Below, one piece after another: positions 8,774-20,900 of a DNA stretch of 64,000 nucleotides. Source of the DNA: Spinacia oleracea (taxonomy: Eukaryota > Streptophyta > Magnoliopsida > Caryophyllales > Amaranthaceae); NCBI RefSeq assembly GCF_020520425.1, contig NC_079491.1, positions 992,001-1,056,000 of the forward strand. Reading direction: 5' to 3'. The notes beneath the pieces were generated by a model. That model made no database searches. It saw only the letters and a program-made list of their open reading frames with translations, and was not told where the DNA came from. The first letter of the stretch is position 1, and each line of letters opens with the position of its first letter. A program made the position numbers and the translations under genes.

Positions 8774-11700
8774 CTACCTATCCCAGCCTGAGGGCCTTCG
8801 CCTTTCTCTTGTTCTTTCTCTCGCACTGTAATGGTGAAAAGTAACAGTTTATCAGAAAAAGGTTCTATACGCTATACAAATCAATAAAATCCAAAACTTT
8901 TAATTTGTTAATTTGTTAACTTATACTGTTTTGACAATAAGAATTAGCATTTGCACATTACCTTTCTGTTTCACAAATAATCACAAGAGCTATCGGCTTG
9001 GGATAAGCTTTTAGGGGCTTACCACTCAAATCACTATTTAAGTTTAAATTTATTCAATTAGGGAAGGCTCTGTTCTGTTCACCTTATTTCCACTCATTTC
9101 AGGAAAAATAAGTTCATATAAGTTCAGTTTATGAAAAATAAGGGTTGACCAAGTACAATTCATAACTTAACTAAGTTTTGATAAGTTCTAACAAGTTCAG
9201 ATAAGATATGTTCAGAAAAAATAAGTGAATATAACACACTTTTAAGAGTAAGCAACTATAAAAGGATGCCCACAAAAGGGTTGAGAGAATAGCTCACCTT
9301 TCATTGCTCTTCTGATCAGAATTCTGACCACCAATGCTCCCTCCTCCTGATGCAGGAGTGTAATTTGTTGTAGGAATTGGCTGAGGTCTGTTGGTATCAC
9401 CACCAATAGTACCACCCGAAACGAAACCACTCATAGCTGGGCGCCTGTTGACATACACGTTTGAATTGCTAGTAGCCTGATTCTGAGGGTTAGGTGTTGC
9501 AGCCACAAAGCTGCTCTTGAACTGCGCCATCACACCTGTCCTAAGTGAATTAACAGCGGCAGTCCGACTGGGTGTTTGAGAGGGAGCACCGTTGGATTCT
9601 GTATTATACCCAATACCCAAACCAAAATCCACACCACGGACACCTCGACCACCAGCACCTCCTCCTCCGCCTCCTCTCCCTTTTCCCTTCTTTCCACCAC
9701 CTGCAAAAACACATGAATCGGCCAATTAAAAGAAGTGATTGTAACAATATGGCTCAAGTTTTGGCATGAGTTTCTAGAAAGTTAACACTTGCAAGTTGCA
9801 AAGAATTTTGTAGATATTATTCAAGAAGTAACAGGGGGACGTAAAAAGGGCAGCATAAAACTCAAATCAGCAACAGGGAAATTAGGTAGAACCGTAGAAG
9901 TCATACCTCCTTTCCTTGCATCACGTTTAGACCTGAATCTTCCATCCTAAACATGATTGATAGAAACAAATGTCAACAAAAAAAAAGCAGACAGTAGGAC
10001 AGGTAACAGTTCTAAATACATAGCAAAAACCAAGGGACGGTTTTATGCAGGAAGCACCATTGATTTTTAGTTTTTTACAATGTTCTCGTCCTAGGCTCTA
10101 TCAATAATTATAATAAATGATTCTGAAGCACTGGAGTTCTAAATTTTAAGTACTGAAACAATATTATATACAAACAAACACGGAGTAGAAATGAAAATTT
10201 CAGAACAGAGAAACAGAGTTTGGGAAGAAAGGCTCAAAGTAATTATACTTGATATAAATAGTGTTACAGACTTACAGGTCACATATTTTTGCTCTAAAAC
10301 ATTCTACAAGTCTATCTAAATTTTAAAGGCTCTATGGCCTCTATAAGTGTATCCCATTTGAAGCTTACATCCAACCACATTCTCTTGATGCGCCTATCTT
10401 CAGTAAGAAATCAACTCAATAACCTAGAGCTACATTTTTGTAGTGATATTTCAATTCTTTCCGCAAAAAAGTCTCTTAACGTATGCTTTGTATATCCCAA
10501 AAACCACAGCAAAACCCAAAAAATACAACCTTGTGACAGAGATAAATCAGGTACTGTAGTTTGCAGTAGCAATGGAGCAGCTACTTAATATATCAATTCC
10601 AAGAAAAATACAGCTAATAGAAGTCCTAGAAAAACCATCCATCTAACAGCCAAGTGATCCATAATATAGAATCCCTCAGCTCTTAATAAAAAAAGTCATT
10701 CAATATTTTACGTCAAGCTCAATAATAAAATGTCACATTAGAAGCATACCAAAAAATCAGATAAAGTAACAAGAATACAGAGCGAAAATAGAAAATTACC
10801 TTCATGGCAAGATCCATCAGTTCCACGGACACATTCTGACCAGCAGCGATCAAACTATTAACCATTTCCCCAGCAAACCTAGCCTCTTTTTGTGTGATAA
10901 GAGTGTATGCGACTCCGTCTTTATCACCAGCACGGCCAGTTCTACCAATACGATGCACATGCATATCCATATCTTTTGCAATGTCAAAGTTAACGACAGA
11001 CTTGATTGACTTGATATCAAGACCCCGAGCAGCGACATCCGTAGCAATTAGAACATGGTATGTCCCAGATTTAAACTTCTGCAGTATCTCCATCCGAGAA
11101 GCCTGATCTTTATCACCGTGAAGAGAAGCAACTTTGAACCCTTTCTGTGCAAGCTGAGACTCAAGTTCGTCTACGGATGCCTTTTTCGAAGCAAACACCA
11201 AAACATCACCTTCATCAATCATTCCTTGCAGCTTTTCTAGGAGCCAAGGTAATTTATCTGCATCTGATGGAAGCACTTGAACAATCTGAGTTATATCTTC
11301 ATTTGCCATACCTACCTCCCCTACTGAAACACGCACGGGATCAGAAAGTATTTCTCGTGCCAACTTCTCAACTTTTCTGGGCATCGTGGCTGAAAAGAGT
11401 AAAGTCTGACGGTCTGGCCTGATCTGACCAACAATAGACCTTATCTGCGGCTCAAAACCAAGGTCAAACATGCGATCTGCCTCATCAAGCACCATATACG
11501 TTGCTCTCTTCATTGTTAATGCTTTCATTTTCAGCAAATCAATCAATCTTCCAGGAGTAGCGACAACAATCTCCGCTCCTGCCTTGAGTTCTTTAAACTG
11601 ATCAAGCTTGGACATCCCACCATAGACAGCACACACACGTAACCCGTAAGGTTTCGCGAATTTCCTAGTTTCCAAATATATCTGATGAGCTAATTCTCTG

Positions 11701-13781
11701 GTAGGTGCACATATTACTCCAATTGGTCCTTCTCCTTTACCAAGCTCAGGCTGGTCCATTATATGCACAATCATCGGAAGCACAAAAGCAGCAGTTTTTC
11801 CGGATCCAGTCTTTGCTATACCAATTATATCACTCCCTGACAGCACAATTGGTAAAGCTTGGCACTGTATGTTGGTAGGCTTCTCGTAACCTTGCTTTGT
11901 GATTGCACTCATCAGTGGAGGAGGGAAACCACAGTCGTCAAAAGTTTTAACCGGCCTTGGAACATCAAAACCAGATACGCGGATTTTTGAGCTATTCCGA
12001 TACTCTGTGACGTCCTGCTCAGTCATGCCTAGTAGAAAGAAACCAATTAGTACCATCAATGCAAGCGTTTTGGGTGAAGACCTAGCCTTATAGCTGTGTG
12101 CATAATACCAACAGTTATCTCCTATAGCAACAAACAAAATTACATTGGGAACTCAATACTAATATAGCAAAAGACCATAGTTCGGCATGACAAGCAATCA
12201 ACTTCTACATAACAGCAAATTGATGCCAGATTTGATTCCTCAGCCATCAAATCAAGGCTTCTCCAAAACATTTCCATTGACTTGACCTTGCCTAAATAGA
12301 TGTTCCCAAGAAAAGCTAAGAGTGAGTTTATCCCTCATACTCAACCTCAATCCGAACTCCAGACCCTGCCACATCAGCTTTCCACTAACCTTTACCTACT
12401 TTTTCTTTATTCAGACTCACAACTACACAAAACTCTCATGATTTTTATACATTATCGATAAAGTGTGATGATATGACATGATTTGATTTGGTCGGAGATA
12501 AAAGTGTTAGTCTAATACGGAGTAGTCTTTAAGTAAGTCTTATATTTTCAAACTCACCTCCAGACTTGATGCAATCTTCTACCACATTATATACTCCCTT
12601 CCAAACTCCATCCAGAATCCAAATTAGGGATAAACTCACCTAACTAGTCAAAATGCTGACCACATGAACAGGAAAAGCGCTTAAGCCATGGATATAAAGT
12701 TAAAATAACAAATTTCCAGCTTCAAAAATGTGTGGCCCTGTCATCATGAAGAGATTAATTCATGACTAAATTCCAAAGGCATCCCCAAATGCCTTTTCGT
12801 AATCAAATTTAGCAGAAGTGTTATTAACAATTGGCACTATTAACATCATCATACCGCATTAATCCCATCCCACTTAGTAAACACTTCTAAATTCTAATGC
12901 GAATTCATCAAATTTAAATGTGGCATTCCTTTGACTACAAACTTCGAGTGATTCAGCTCATTGCCACATCGGGAAAAGAAAGTTCAAAACAATATAAAAA
13001 GCCAATCAGCTAATAACAAATAGTAAATTCTTATCAAATAACCTACACAATTTAGAATTAGTGAAGATTCCTAGCTCCAACTGAACTTCAAACACACTAG
13101 CCTTAATTTAACTTTGCACATTCGTACAATTTTTCTAAGCATAACAATTTGCAATTGCAAGAAACTTAAGAGACTAATGAATTTACCAGAAATTGAAGGC
13201 TTCTCCTCATAGAAATCCTTAGTAAATGCCTCGTAATCGATCTCACTATGATCCAAAGCAGTAATAGGCTCAATCTTCCTCTTATCAAGCACCACAGCAT
13301 TATCATCTGAATCATACTCAATCATCCCAGCATCAACCGCTTTAGCAGCAGCGTAAACCTCCTCATCGGAATCGTAACCAGCTCGGAGCGCATCCGACGC
13401 CAGAGTTAACCCTACATCTTTCTTTGCCCTCAAGAAACTCTCCATCGGATCATCCTCTTCATCATCATCGTCTCTATACTTATCAAGCTTCTCTTTCGGC
13501 TTCGGCGGCGGCGCTTCACTCACTTCCTTGTGTATTCCCTCCATGAAAGCGTCCAAAGGATCGATTTCATCTTCTTCAGCAGGATTTCCCGCGTCGGAAA
13601 TGTTATTGATTTTATCGTCGAATTCGATGTCGTCAACGTCAGTGTCTTCACGGTGGTCGTGCGGCCGCGAAGAAGACGGAGGAGTGTAGAGACGTTGAGG
13701 TTGTTGCTGAGATCGTTCGAAGTTGTATGTTTGTTGTCGATTGATTCCGAAGCCTTCAAAGCCGAATTTGCGCTTAGACAT
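8774..13781 (-). CDS. RH24: DEAD-box ATP-dependent RNA helicase, RH24 type
   Basis: Five exons on the minus strand: 13781-13187, 12028-10800, 9946-9907, 9700-9298 and 8825-8774. They join in frame to 772 residues (Arabidopsis RH24 about 760). Helicase motifs appear in order: Q motif around 230-250, AKTGSGKT at about 270, PTRELA, DEAD at about 380, SAT at about 411, DVAARGLD and HRIGRTGR at about 557. The N-terminal 200 residues are acidic (DDDDEEDDPMESFLRAKKD), and the C-terminal tail is Gly/Arg- and Asn/Ser-rich, ending RRRPSGWDR. It is an ATP-dependent RNA unwinding enzyme of the DDX42/Prp5-like branch, probably nuclear and linked to RNA processing (family inference). The last exon is only 52 bp. 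Intron 3 (9947-10799) contains a copy of the gene's own 3'UTR. Confidence 0.95.
9064..9240. mobile_element. AAGTTCAG-type MITE in RH24 intron 4
   Basis: Begins AAGGCTCTGTTCTGTTCACC and holds several AAGTTCAG/AATAAG units. Same family as the element at 47146-47328. The right end is eroded. Confidence 0.5.
10168..10310 (-). repeat. copy of RH24 3'UTR inside intron 3
   Basis: Direct copy of 8590-8745, offset by about 1.57 kb, inside intron 3 of the same gene and in the same orientation relative to transcription. A few indels and substitutions separate the copies. Confidence 0.75.
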
Positions 13782-14548
13782 GGTTGGAATTTAAAGCTCG
13801 AGCTCAATTTAATGGTGATTTTGGGGATAATAAGAAAACCCCCAAATTGTTTTCAGTAAAACCCTAAATAAAATGGGGGATTTGGATTAGAGAGGGAGGA
13901 GAGAGAAAGGGGGAGGAGGAAAGGGTGGGGAATGACGGTGTAGAGTTGCCACGATAGCGGGCGGGTTATGATTTTGTTTAAACGGGTCGAAAGTATGAAC
14001 TATGAGTCTATGACCAATGAACTTGTAATAGTCGTCATAGGTATTTTCAAAGTAAAATTAATGCATTAATAAAAAAAAATGAGCATATGATTAGCCCAAA
14101 TTGTTGAAAAAAATAGTCTAACCATATGTTATAATCGCTAGGATGATTTTAATCTAATTTAATTTTAAAAAATTGATACCGTTTGCGGCGTAATTTGTTT
14201 TTTATCAATAAATCAATTTCACCGCGATAATTAGCCAAAACTTACTAAACCTAAAATATTCAATTGTCTCATCATAGATACGGAGTAATGCGTTCAGATA
14301 CTGTGGTTTTTTTAATATGAAAATAAAAACATCAATAAATTGAAATGAAAAGGTAATGGACATAACTTCTCCTAGTTATAATTTGGATAAATAAAATTGA
14401 CTATTTCTGGCTTAGGAAACATTTGGGGTTTAAAAAATCCTAGATAGAAAAAAAGAGAGAGGAAAGCAACTAAGGATAATGAGTTGTGAGTTTTTCTTTA
14501 TAATGGCTATAACTTCTGGTAGTTGTAATTTGGATAAAGATAAAGATA
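13782..14548. other. RH24 promoter region and spacer
   Basis: GA-rich leader sequence at 13880-13925 fits the RH24 5'UTR and promoter on the minus strand. The rest is AT-rich with no supportable gene. Confidence 0.4.
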
Positions 14549-14550
14549 TA

Positions 14551-14809
14551 CTTCCTCCGTCTTTTAATACTCGCAACGTTTGGACTTTTGTCACTATTCA
14601 TATAATCTACTTTGACTATTTGTAGTGTTTTTTATATAAGATAAAACATAGTCATGTGGGATCTTGTTAGATTCGTCCCAATGTGTATTTTCAAAATATC
14701 AACTTTTTATAATTTTTGCATAAAGAGAATTTAATATATAAATGATCAAAGTTGTGCATCGGCATGCGTGAAACTAACAAACGTTGCGAGTATTAAAAGA
14801 CGGAGGAAG
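14551..14809. mobile_element. Stowaway MITE, conserved-core family
   Basis: Inverted ends CTTCCTCCGTCTTTTAATAC and its reverse complement, flanked by TA on both sides; 259 bp. The interior carries GGGATCTTGTTAGATTCGTC, shared with copies at 27361, 46331 and 63202. Confidence 0.85.
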
Positions 14810-14812
14810 TAT

Positions 14813-15332
14813 AAATTGTTTTTTATCACCTAAAAAAATCAAAAAATTATTTTTTACCACCTAAAAAACTAAAACTTGTATTTTACCACCTAATTTTTTT
14901 AAAAAAATTGTTTTTTACCACCTGGAAAGTGGAAAAATAGATGAAAATTTTATGTGGGGGGGCACACTAATGGTAATATTTTATATATGTTCTTTTCTTC
15001 CACTATTTCATGTAATTAACTCTCTTCTCTTCCCCCGCTTTCTTATTTTCCATGAATTCACCTAATTTTTCACCATTATTAATTCATAAAATTAACAAAA
15101 TTATGAAAATAAAGAGAGAAGGGTGAAAGAGTTAAAGAAATTCATAAAGGGAGTGTAAAAAATTGTAGAGAAATTGAATTAGGTAGCCACACATAAAGGT
15201 TGCATCTACTTTTTTGTTTTTAGGTGGTAAAAAACAAATTTTAATTCTTTTTTAGGTGGTAAAATACAAGTTTTAGTTTTTTAGGTGGTAAAAAATATTT
15301 TTTCGATTTTTTTAGATGGTAAAAAACAATTT
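14813..15332. mobile_element. foldback element with long repeated arms
   Basis: A 520-bp element whose ends are inverted (AAATTGTTTTTTATCACC against its reverse complement). Each arm contains four spaced TACCACCTAA-type units over about 120 bp. It directly abuts the preceding Stowaway copy. Class unknown; no clear target duplication. Confidence 0.65.
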
Positions 15333-15682
15333 GTCCTAAAGATAATTTAGAGACAAATAAAAGTATAAATATGTGATTGAAAGAGAACTAGTACACATAT
15401 GAGATTATGAGAACGAGTATGCAACTTACGAACTTGCACATATTATCTTTCTTTCTTCGTCACGTCAAAGTGAAGGAAGGGACAATGTCATCATGTTTGT
15501 GTTTTCTTTCCATGCATGTACAAGTTCATTTACAACTCTTTTGAAAACTAATACTGAGTATTTGAAATATGTTTACTTTTTTTTCCTTTAAACAAGAATA
15601 TAGTGTAGCTTCCATTAAATTAAAAGTCTTCCATCCATACCTTAACCTAGTTCAACTAAAAGATAATTTAACTATGGACAAG

Positions 15683-16112
15683 CAGTGGCGGCTCCAGAAA
15701 ATTTTCATTACGGGTTCGAAATTTTCGAACATGACGCAACTTAGTTATTGATATCATTAAAAGGGGAAAAAATATAATAACATCAAATATTTCTGTCCCA
15801 ATGTTAAATTAACAATAATAATATGGGTGTGTCCAAGAAAAAAAAAATGAAAAAATGTTATTTTCATCCAAATGTATGAACAAAATAGCAAGAAAACAAA
15901 AAAGTTTGGGGCAAAGGGTTCGAACCCGTGACCAAAACACAAAAGCAAAGCACTGCCTACACTGAGTACCACTGAGCCATCAACATTTATCTTTCATATT
16001 AAGCGTAAAATATTATATATACTTAGTTTGTTTTCTTCAGATTTTCAAATTTTTCCCAGATGCCAGTACGGGTTCAGTTGAACCCACTGAACCCGTACTG
16101 GCACCGCCACTG
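15683..16112. mobile_element. hAT MITE with perfect 8-bp TSD
   Basis: A 430-bp element with ends CAGTGGCGGCTCCAG and CGGTGCCAGTAC-type inverse (right end ACCGCCACTG), flanked by TGGACAAG at 15675-15682 and 16113-16120. The 8-bp duplication places it in the hAT superfamily. Inside, on the minus strand, lie TGGCTCAGTGG and GGTTCGAACCC, which look like tRNA A and B boxes. Confidence 0.88.
15916..15979 (-). promoter_or_regulatory. tRNA-like Pol III A and B boxes inside hAT MITE
   Basis: Read on the minus strand, TGGCTCAGTGG (15969-15979) is followed about 40 bases later by GGTCACGGGTTCGAACCC ending at 15916. Both match Pol III internal promoter consensus and the spacing fits a tRNA. No full cloverleaf is seen, so it is tRNA-derived rather than a working tRNA. 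Confidence 0.5.
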
Positions 16113-16120
16113 TGGACAAG

Positions 16121-17170
16121 GCCATCATATTGAAATTTCTTATAGGGAGACCAAAAATAACAAAGCTCAAAGCTACTAGCTAAAATCTCACCAAGAAAGC
16201 TAACATCGGTCAACGAATAGTTTTGACATGTTTTATCATTGTGCCTTATCAAATTACGTATTAAATTAAACGAGATTTATGATTTTTATTTAGTTCCATT
16301 ACATTAATCGGATCGTGTTGGATTTAGTGAAGTACCCTAAATTACAATCAAATGGAGTTTTGGGGAGTAATAAAAAATAATCAAATAGGACTTTAACTAC
16401 AATATTTATTAGACTAGGTGATGCTTTGATTCGTTATATTTAGTTTGAAATTGATTTTTATTAAAAACTTTTTTGACATATAAATTTCATAATTTTACCA
16501 ATGTAGTTTTAGAGGAAATTTTGGTTAGTTTAAGAGTAAAAATTGGTTAACCAACGATAGATAAATAAAATCAACTTATTAAAACTGGGATTTGTGTATT
16601 TCACTTACTTCATTTATATGAAATTTCCTGAGTTACAAAATGTATATATAAACATTATAGAGGTAAATATACTTGATTAGTTAAAAAGTGCAACGTTCCC
16701 CGCTATAGTTTTTCTTAGTTTTATGTATAATTTGACTATATAAAGAAAAACTTAACAAAATTTTGTTACAATAAACGAGTACGCAAATTTTGAGCATTAA
16801 AGTTTCAACATTATATTTTATTTGCTCTAAGTTGTACAATTGATGTGGTAGTTACCGTGTAAAACTTTATATCAATTGAGACAATGTGTTATTTGTGCAG
16901 TGACAACACATAAAAATATGACGTATATTGCCCACGAGAGTTGGAGTAATAAATTTGGCTTCAATATAATACATTAACTTAGTCGGATTACATTTCCACC
17001 CCCGCGAACATATTTACTATACAATTGTATACTCGACTTTTTAAAGCTTTTGTTTCAAAAATATTCACTCCGTCCCATTTTACTTGCTTTACGTTGAACA
17101 AAAAATTTTCACATAATAGATCAAGAAAAAAGTAAAAGCGACGCATAGACTAATTTAGTTTTCCTTTTAA
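16121..17170. other. AT-rich spacer
   Basis: No gene is supported. A lone Stowaway-like end (CACTCCGTCCCATTTTAC) occurs near 17067. Confidence 0.4.
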
Positions 17171-17179
17171 AAAATGATT

Positions 17180-17500
17180 TTTTAAAAAAAATTACCACCT
17201 TATAAAATCTACTTTTTCAAACTTACCACCTTATAAAATTTTAATTTAAAATTATCACCTTATAAAATCACAAACTTTTAAAGTTACTACTCCGCCTGTT
17301 AACAAACTTTTCCGTTAACAAGTGGTAACATTGAAGGTTCATTTATGTTTTTCCTCAAAATTTTCACTTTTGGGTTTAAAACTACCACCTTATAAAATTG
17401 ACAAAATTCGTTTACAGGCGATAACTTTGAAGATTTGTGATTTTATAAAGTGGTAAGTTTGAAAAAATGGACTTTATAAGACGATAATTTTGAAATTTTC
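17180..17500. mobile_element. foldback repeat with TACCACCTTATAAAAT units
   Basis: Several TTACCACCTTATAAAATC units on the left are answered by inverted TTTATAAAGTGGTAAGTTTG and related strings on the right. It looks like a second foldback family resembling the one at 14813-15332. Boundaries are approximate. Confidence 0.45.
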
Positions 17501-17712
17501 CTTACAAAAATAAAAAATAATTTAGTTTTTTCCTTAAAAAGCTAAAAAATAATTTAAATTCCATCACCTCACAGGCTCCCATAGTCACATCACCCTTTCT
17601 CTCTCCACGAGGAGAGTGTCCTCTTTATCTCTCCTCTAATAATAAAACTTCGAACTTTCCCTCGATTCACCCAGATTTCATTCCCCCGAATTTTTCTCAC
17701 TCCTCAATAAAA

Positions 17713-17989
17713 ATGGCGTCCGAGTTTCGAAACGTTCCTCCTCCATTCCAGACGTTTTTTCGAACCATACTATTGCACCACTTGCTAATTTCTCTTCATT
17801 TTATTTCCCTAACTAATGGTTGTTGGTGCTGCTCTTCCTAGTACTACTACTAATACTACTAGCGTCTTGTTTGTTTGGGTTTACTTTACTTGCAAGCTTC
17901 TTTTTGATGCGTTGCTCTTCTTCTGTTCAGATCCAAACACTGTCTTAGCTCTTACTTTTCCCCTCGTCGTTTCTCTGTGTCGGCGATGA
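17713..17989 (+). promoter_or_regulatory. two uORFs upstream of the ALE2-like kinase
   Basis: uORF 1 spans 17713-17841 (42 codons plus stop). uORF 2 spans 17816-17989 (57 codons plus stop), and its TGA overlaps the main start as ATGA at 17986-17989. Both are rich in hydrophobic residues. They count only if transcription starts upstream of about 17700. Confidence 0.4.
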
Positions 17990-20900
17990 AACGATTTTCG
18001 CTGATTCCCGGTAATTTTTAATTTTATGGGGTTCAGTTTGATTTATATTTGGAATGATTTATTTATGTTATCGGGATTTATTGTTGTTTGTCTTTTAGTT
18101 TCTGTTTAAATTATTGTTGTTTGTTAGATTTTGTTTTGTTGTTTAGCTGAAAATTTGCTGTCGGTGATTTTGTGAAATGCTGGGGATTTTGCAGAAAATT
18201 GTTGTTTTCTGTGTGATTTTAGCTGTTTTTAGGGGTTTTGGAGTTTAGGATTTTATTTGAAATTAAGGTCGAGTATCTCAGTATTCCTCAATCAGTAGTT
18301 AGTGGTTATAAGTGGATGAAATTGAGGTTTAATTTGAATCTCAAATTGGGATTTAGTGGATGAATTAATTCACTGTCTTGTTTATTTAATGTTTAATGAG
18401 GTAGGAAATGTTGAAGAATTTGGGAATTGAAGAAGATTTAAAGAGAAATAGGGAACTAGAGGTGCTGGAGTTTTGATTCTGGTGATATGAATCATTAATT
18501 GGTTCTGGGATCGAGTGTTGTAGTTGGATACATTATGATTATCGTTTATCCGATAGTTGAATTTCTTCCCCAAGTGGAAGGATAGTAATGACTAATGAGT
18601 TCTTTTTTGAGGTAGGGGAAATCATGGTGGGTGGTGGCTTGGATTAGAATTTAGGAATTTCTATTATTTTTTCCTTTTCCTCCTTACATATTCGGGGTGA
18701 CGATAATTATGATTCTTTTGAAATGGGTTCTCCAAGAACCGTCGTCACCCCGAATATGTATGTGGGAACATACCTTCTCTCCCATCCAACATAAAATAAC
18801 TCTAAGCTTTGAGCTACGAATTGCCAAGTGGGAAAGTTCCCAACACACTACTTAACTCCCCCCCACAGACGCGTGCCCACTTGAAATCAGGCTCTTTTCT
18901 ATCCCCATGTTACATATACGAGTAAACGAAACAGTTCTTTGTAAAAAAAAAATCAAATGGATGGATGAAACCATATGTATGTAAAGAGGATAAACAGGAA
19001 AAGACACACATATACCAATTTCATTTGAATTCTTTCCCTATCCCATTGTGCACAACAGCACATACATTATAATTCTTTCCCATTGTGCACATACATGATT
19101 TGGTTAATCAAATGGATGGATGAAAGCAGTTAGTTAATCTTTTCCAGTTGATTTGGTTCGCATTGTGTTATTTATTGACTTACTCGCCATTGTTTCTCGT
19201 CATTTATAAATTGTTTTATGCCCCCTTATTTAGCTTCTGATCATTGCAGATCTGTCAAGCAAGCTTTTGGTATGGCTGCTGGTATCATATTGTACAGCAT
19301 TCCTTGTTACTGTGGAATCTTATGATGCACCATTACAGCCATTATTTGTATTAGCAGCTAAATCACCTTTAACTGCTTCCATTATTGCTGCAAATGCCAA
19401 TCCACCACTTGTTGGGCTGAAGGAAAAACACTCACCACAATACTTAAGGCGGAATCTTGCAGCGGAACCAACTCAGGCTCCACACGAGCCATTACTAACA
19501 ACTACTCACCCTCCTGTTGATTCTAGGTCGCCTAAAGTGGCGAAGAAAAGTGACAGATCAGCACCACCAGTTGATGGCCTTTCACCGCCTCTCCTGGCCG
19601 AAGCTGGTCCAGCGCAGTCTAGATTACCTGAGCCACCTCTCTCTCCAGAACTTTCAAGTAAGAGTACTTTTCATTAGAGGTTTATGTACACTGTATTACT
19701 GTTAGTATCTTTTTTGTTTTTTTAAATGAGATCCATCTCATTTATCCTGTTGAGGTGCATCCAATTGCAAGAGTTAGTGCACTACCTTCTTGAGGTGCAG
19801 AGTTGGAGCACAAAGCTCTAGACTCTAGAGGCAGATGCCTGAAGCATTTTTTTTCCTGTTCCATAGTAGGCTCCATGTTTTTTTTTTAATCTTTTACTCT
19901 TTTTCATAAGCTCTTGCTTTTCGTTCTCTGTTTCTAATTGATTCGGGGGCACTTCACTCTGTGGTCTATAGCTCTATGCTTCATATGCACTTTGTATTTG
20001 TGAGGCAGGTGCCTTTCCCTACGTGTTCCACATGCTGATGCCAACCTATCTTCCTTTCTTGTGCACTTTTAAGAAACAGCTTGACTAGGAATATGACTTT
20101 GTTAAATAAATTATTCACGGATGGTGTGTGTGTGTGATTTAAGCATTTGTTGTCCATGTACCTAGCAAATTGGTATGAGATGTACTGTAAATTCAATTTG
20201 TTCATCAGTTGTGACTTGGGTGTGTATTCTTCTTTTCAGGCTGTTGTGGACCTGATATGGTACAGAAACGAGAGACCCCAAGCTGCCATTGTGTATATCC
20301 AATCAAGGTTGATCTTCTGCTTTTGAATGTGTCACAAAATCCAAATTGGAGTCTTTTCCTTGATGGATTTTCTTCAGCTCTGGGCCTTCGTGCTCCTCAG
20401 ATGCAAATGAACAACTTTTATTGGGTTACCCTGACGAGCTTAAATATTTCATTGGACATTACTCCACATACTGGGATCAGTTTCTCAGCTGCTGCTGCAT
20501 CTTCTATAAACTCCTCACTTGTGTTGCATAAGGTGTCCATACCTAAATTAGTAGGTGTGGATGATTACAGGCTTCTAAATGTGACTTGGTATCAGGCCCC
20601 TGCTCCATCACCAGGTAATTCTACTGCAAATACTTGTTTTCCTGGCCAAGTAAATATTGAATTGGATTTTCTGCTGATGTGTACGTTAAGCTATTTCTTG
20701 TTGTAATTGTTATTCCACACTTTTCCTGGCAAACCTAGACGATGGCTTGTGAAATTATAAGCAGTCTTATTTTATTTCTTGGCTTTATCAAATCATGAAT
20801 GATCTCCTTGTTCCGCTTTTTTATCTTCTGAGATATCTTATGAGTTATGACACTAGTATTTCTGTCGTATACAGCTCCTCTATCTGCTGCAGCACCTACA

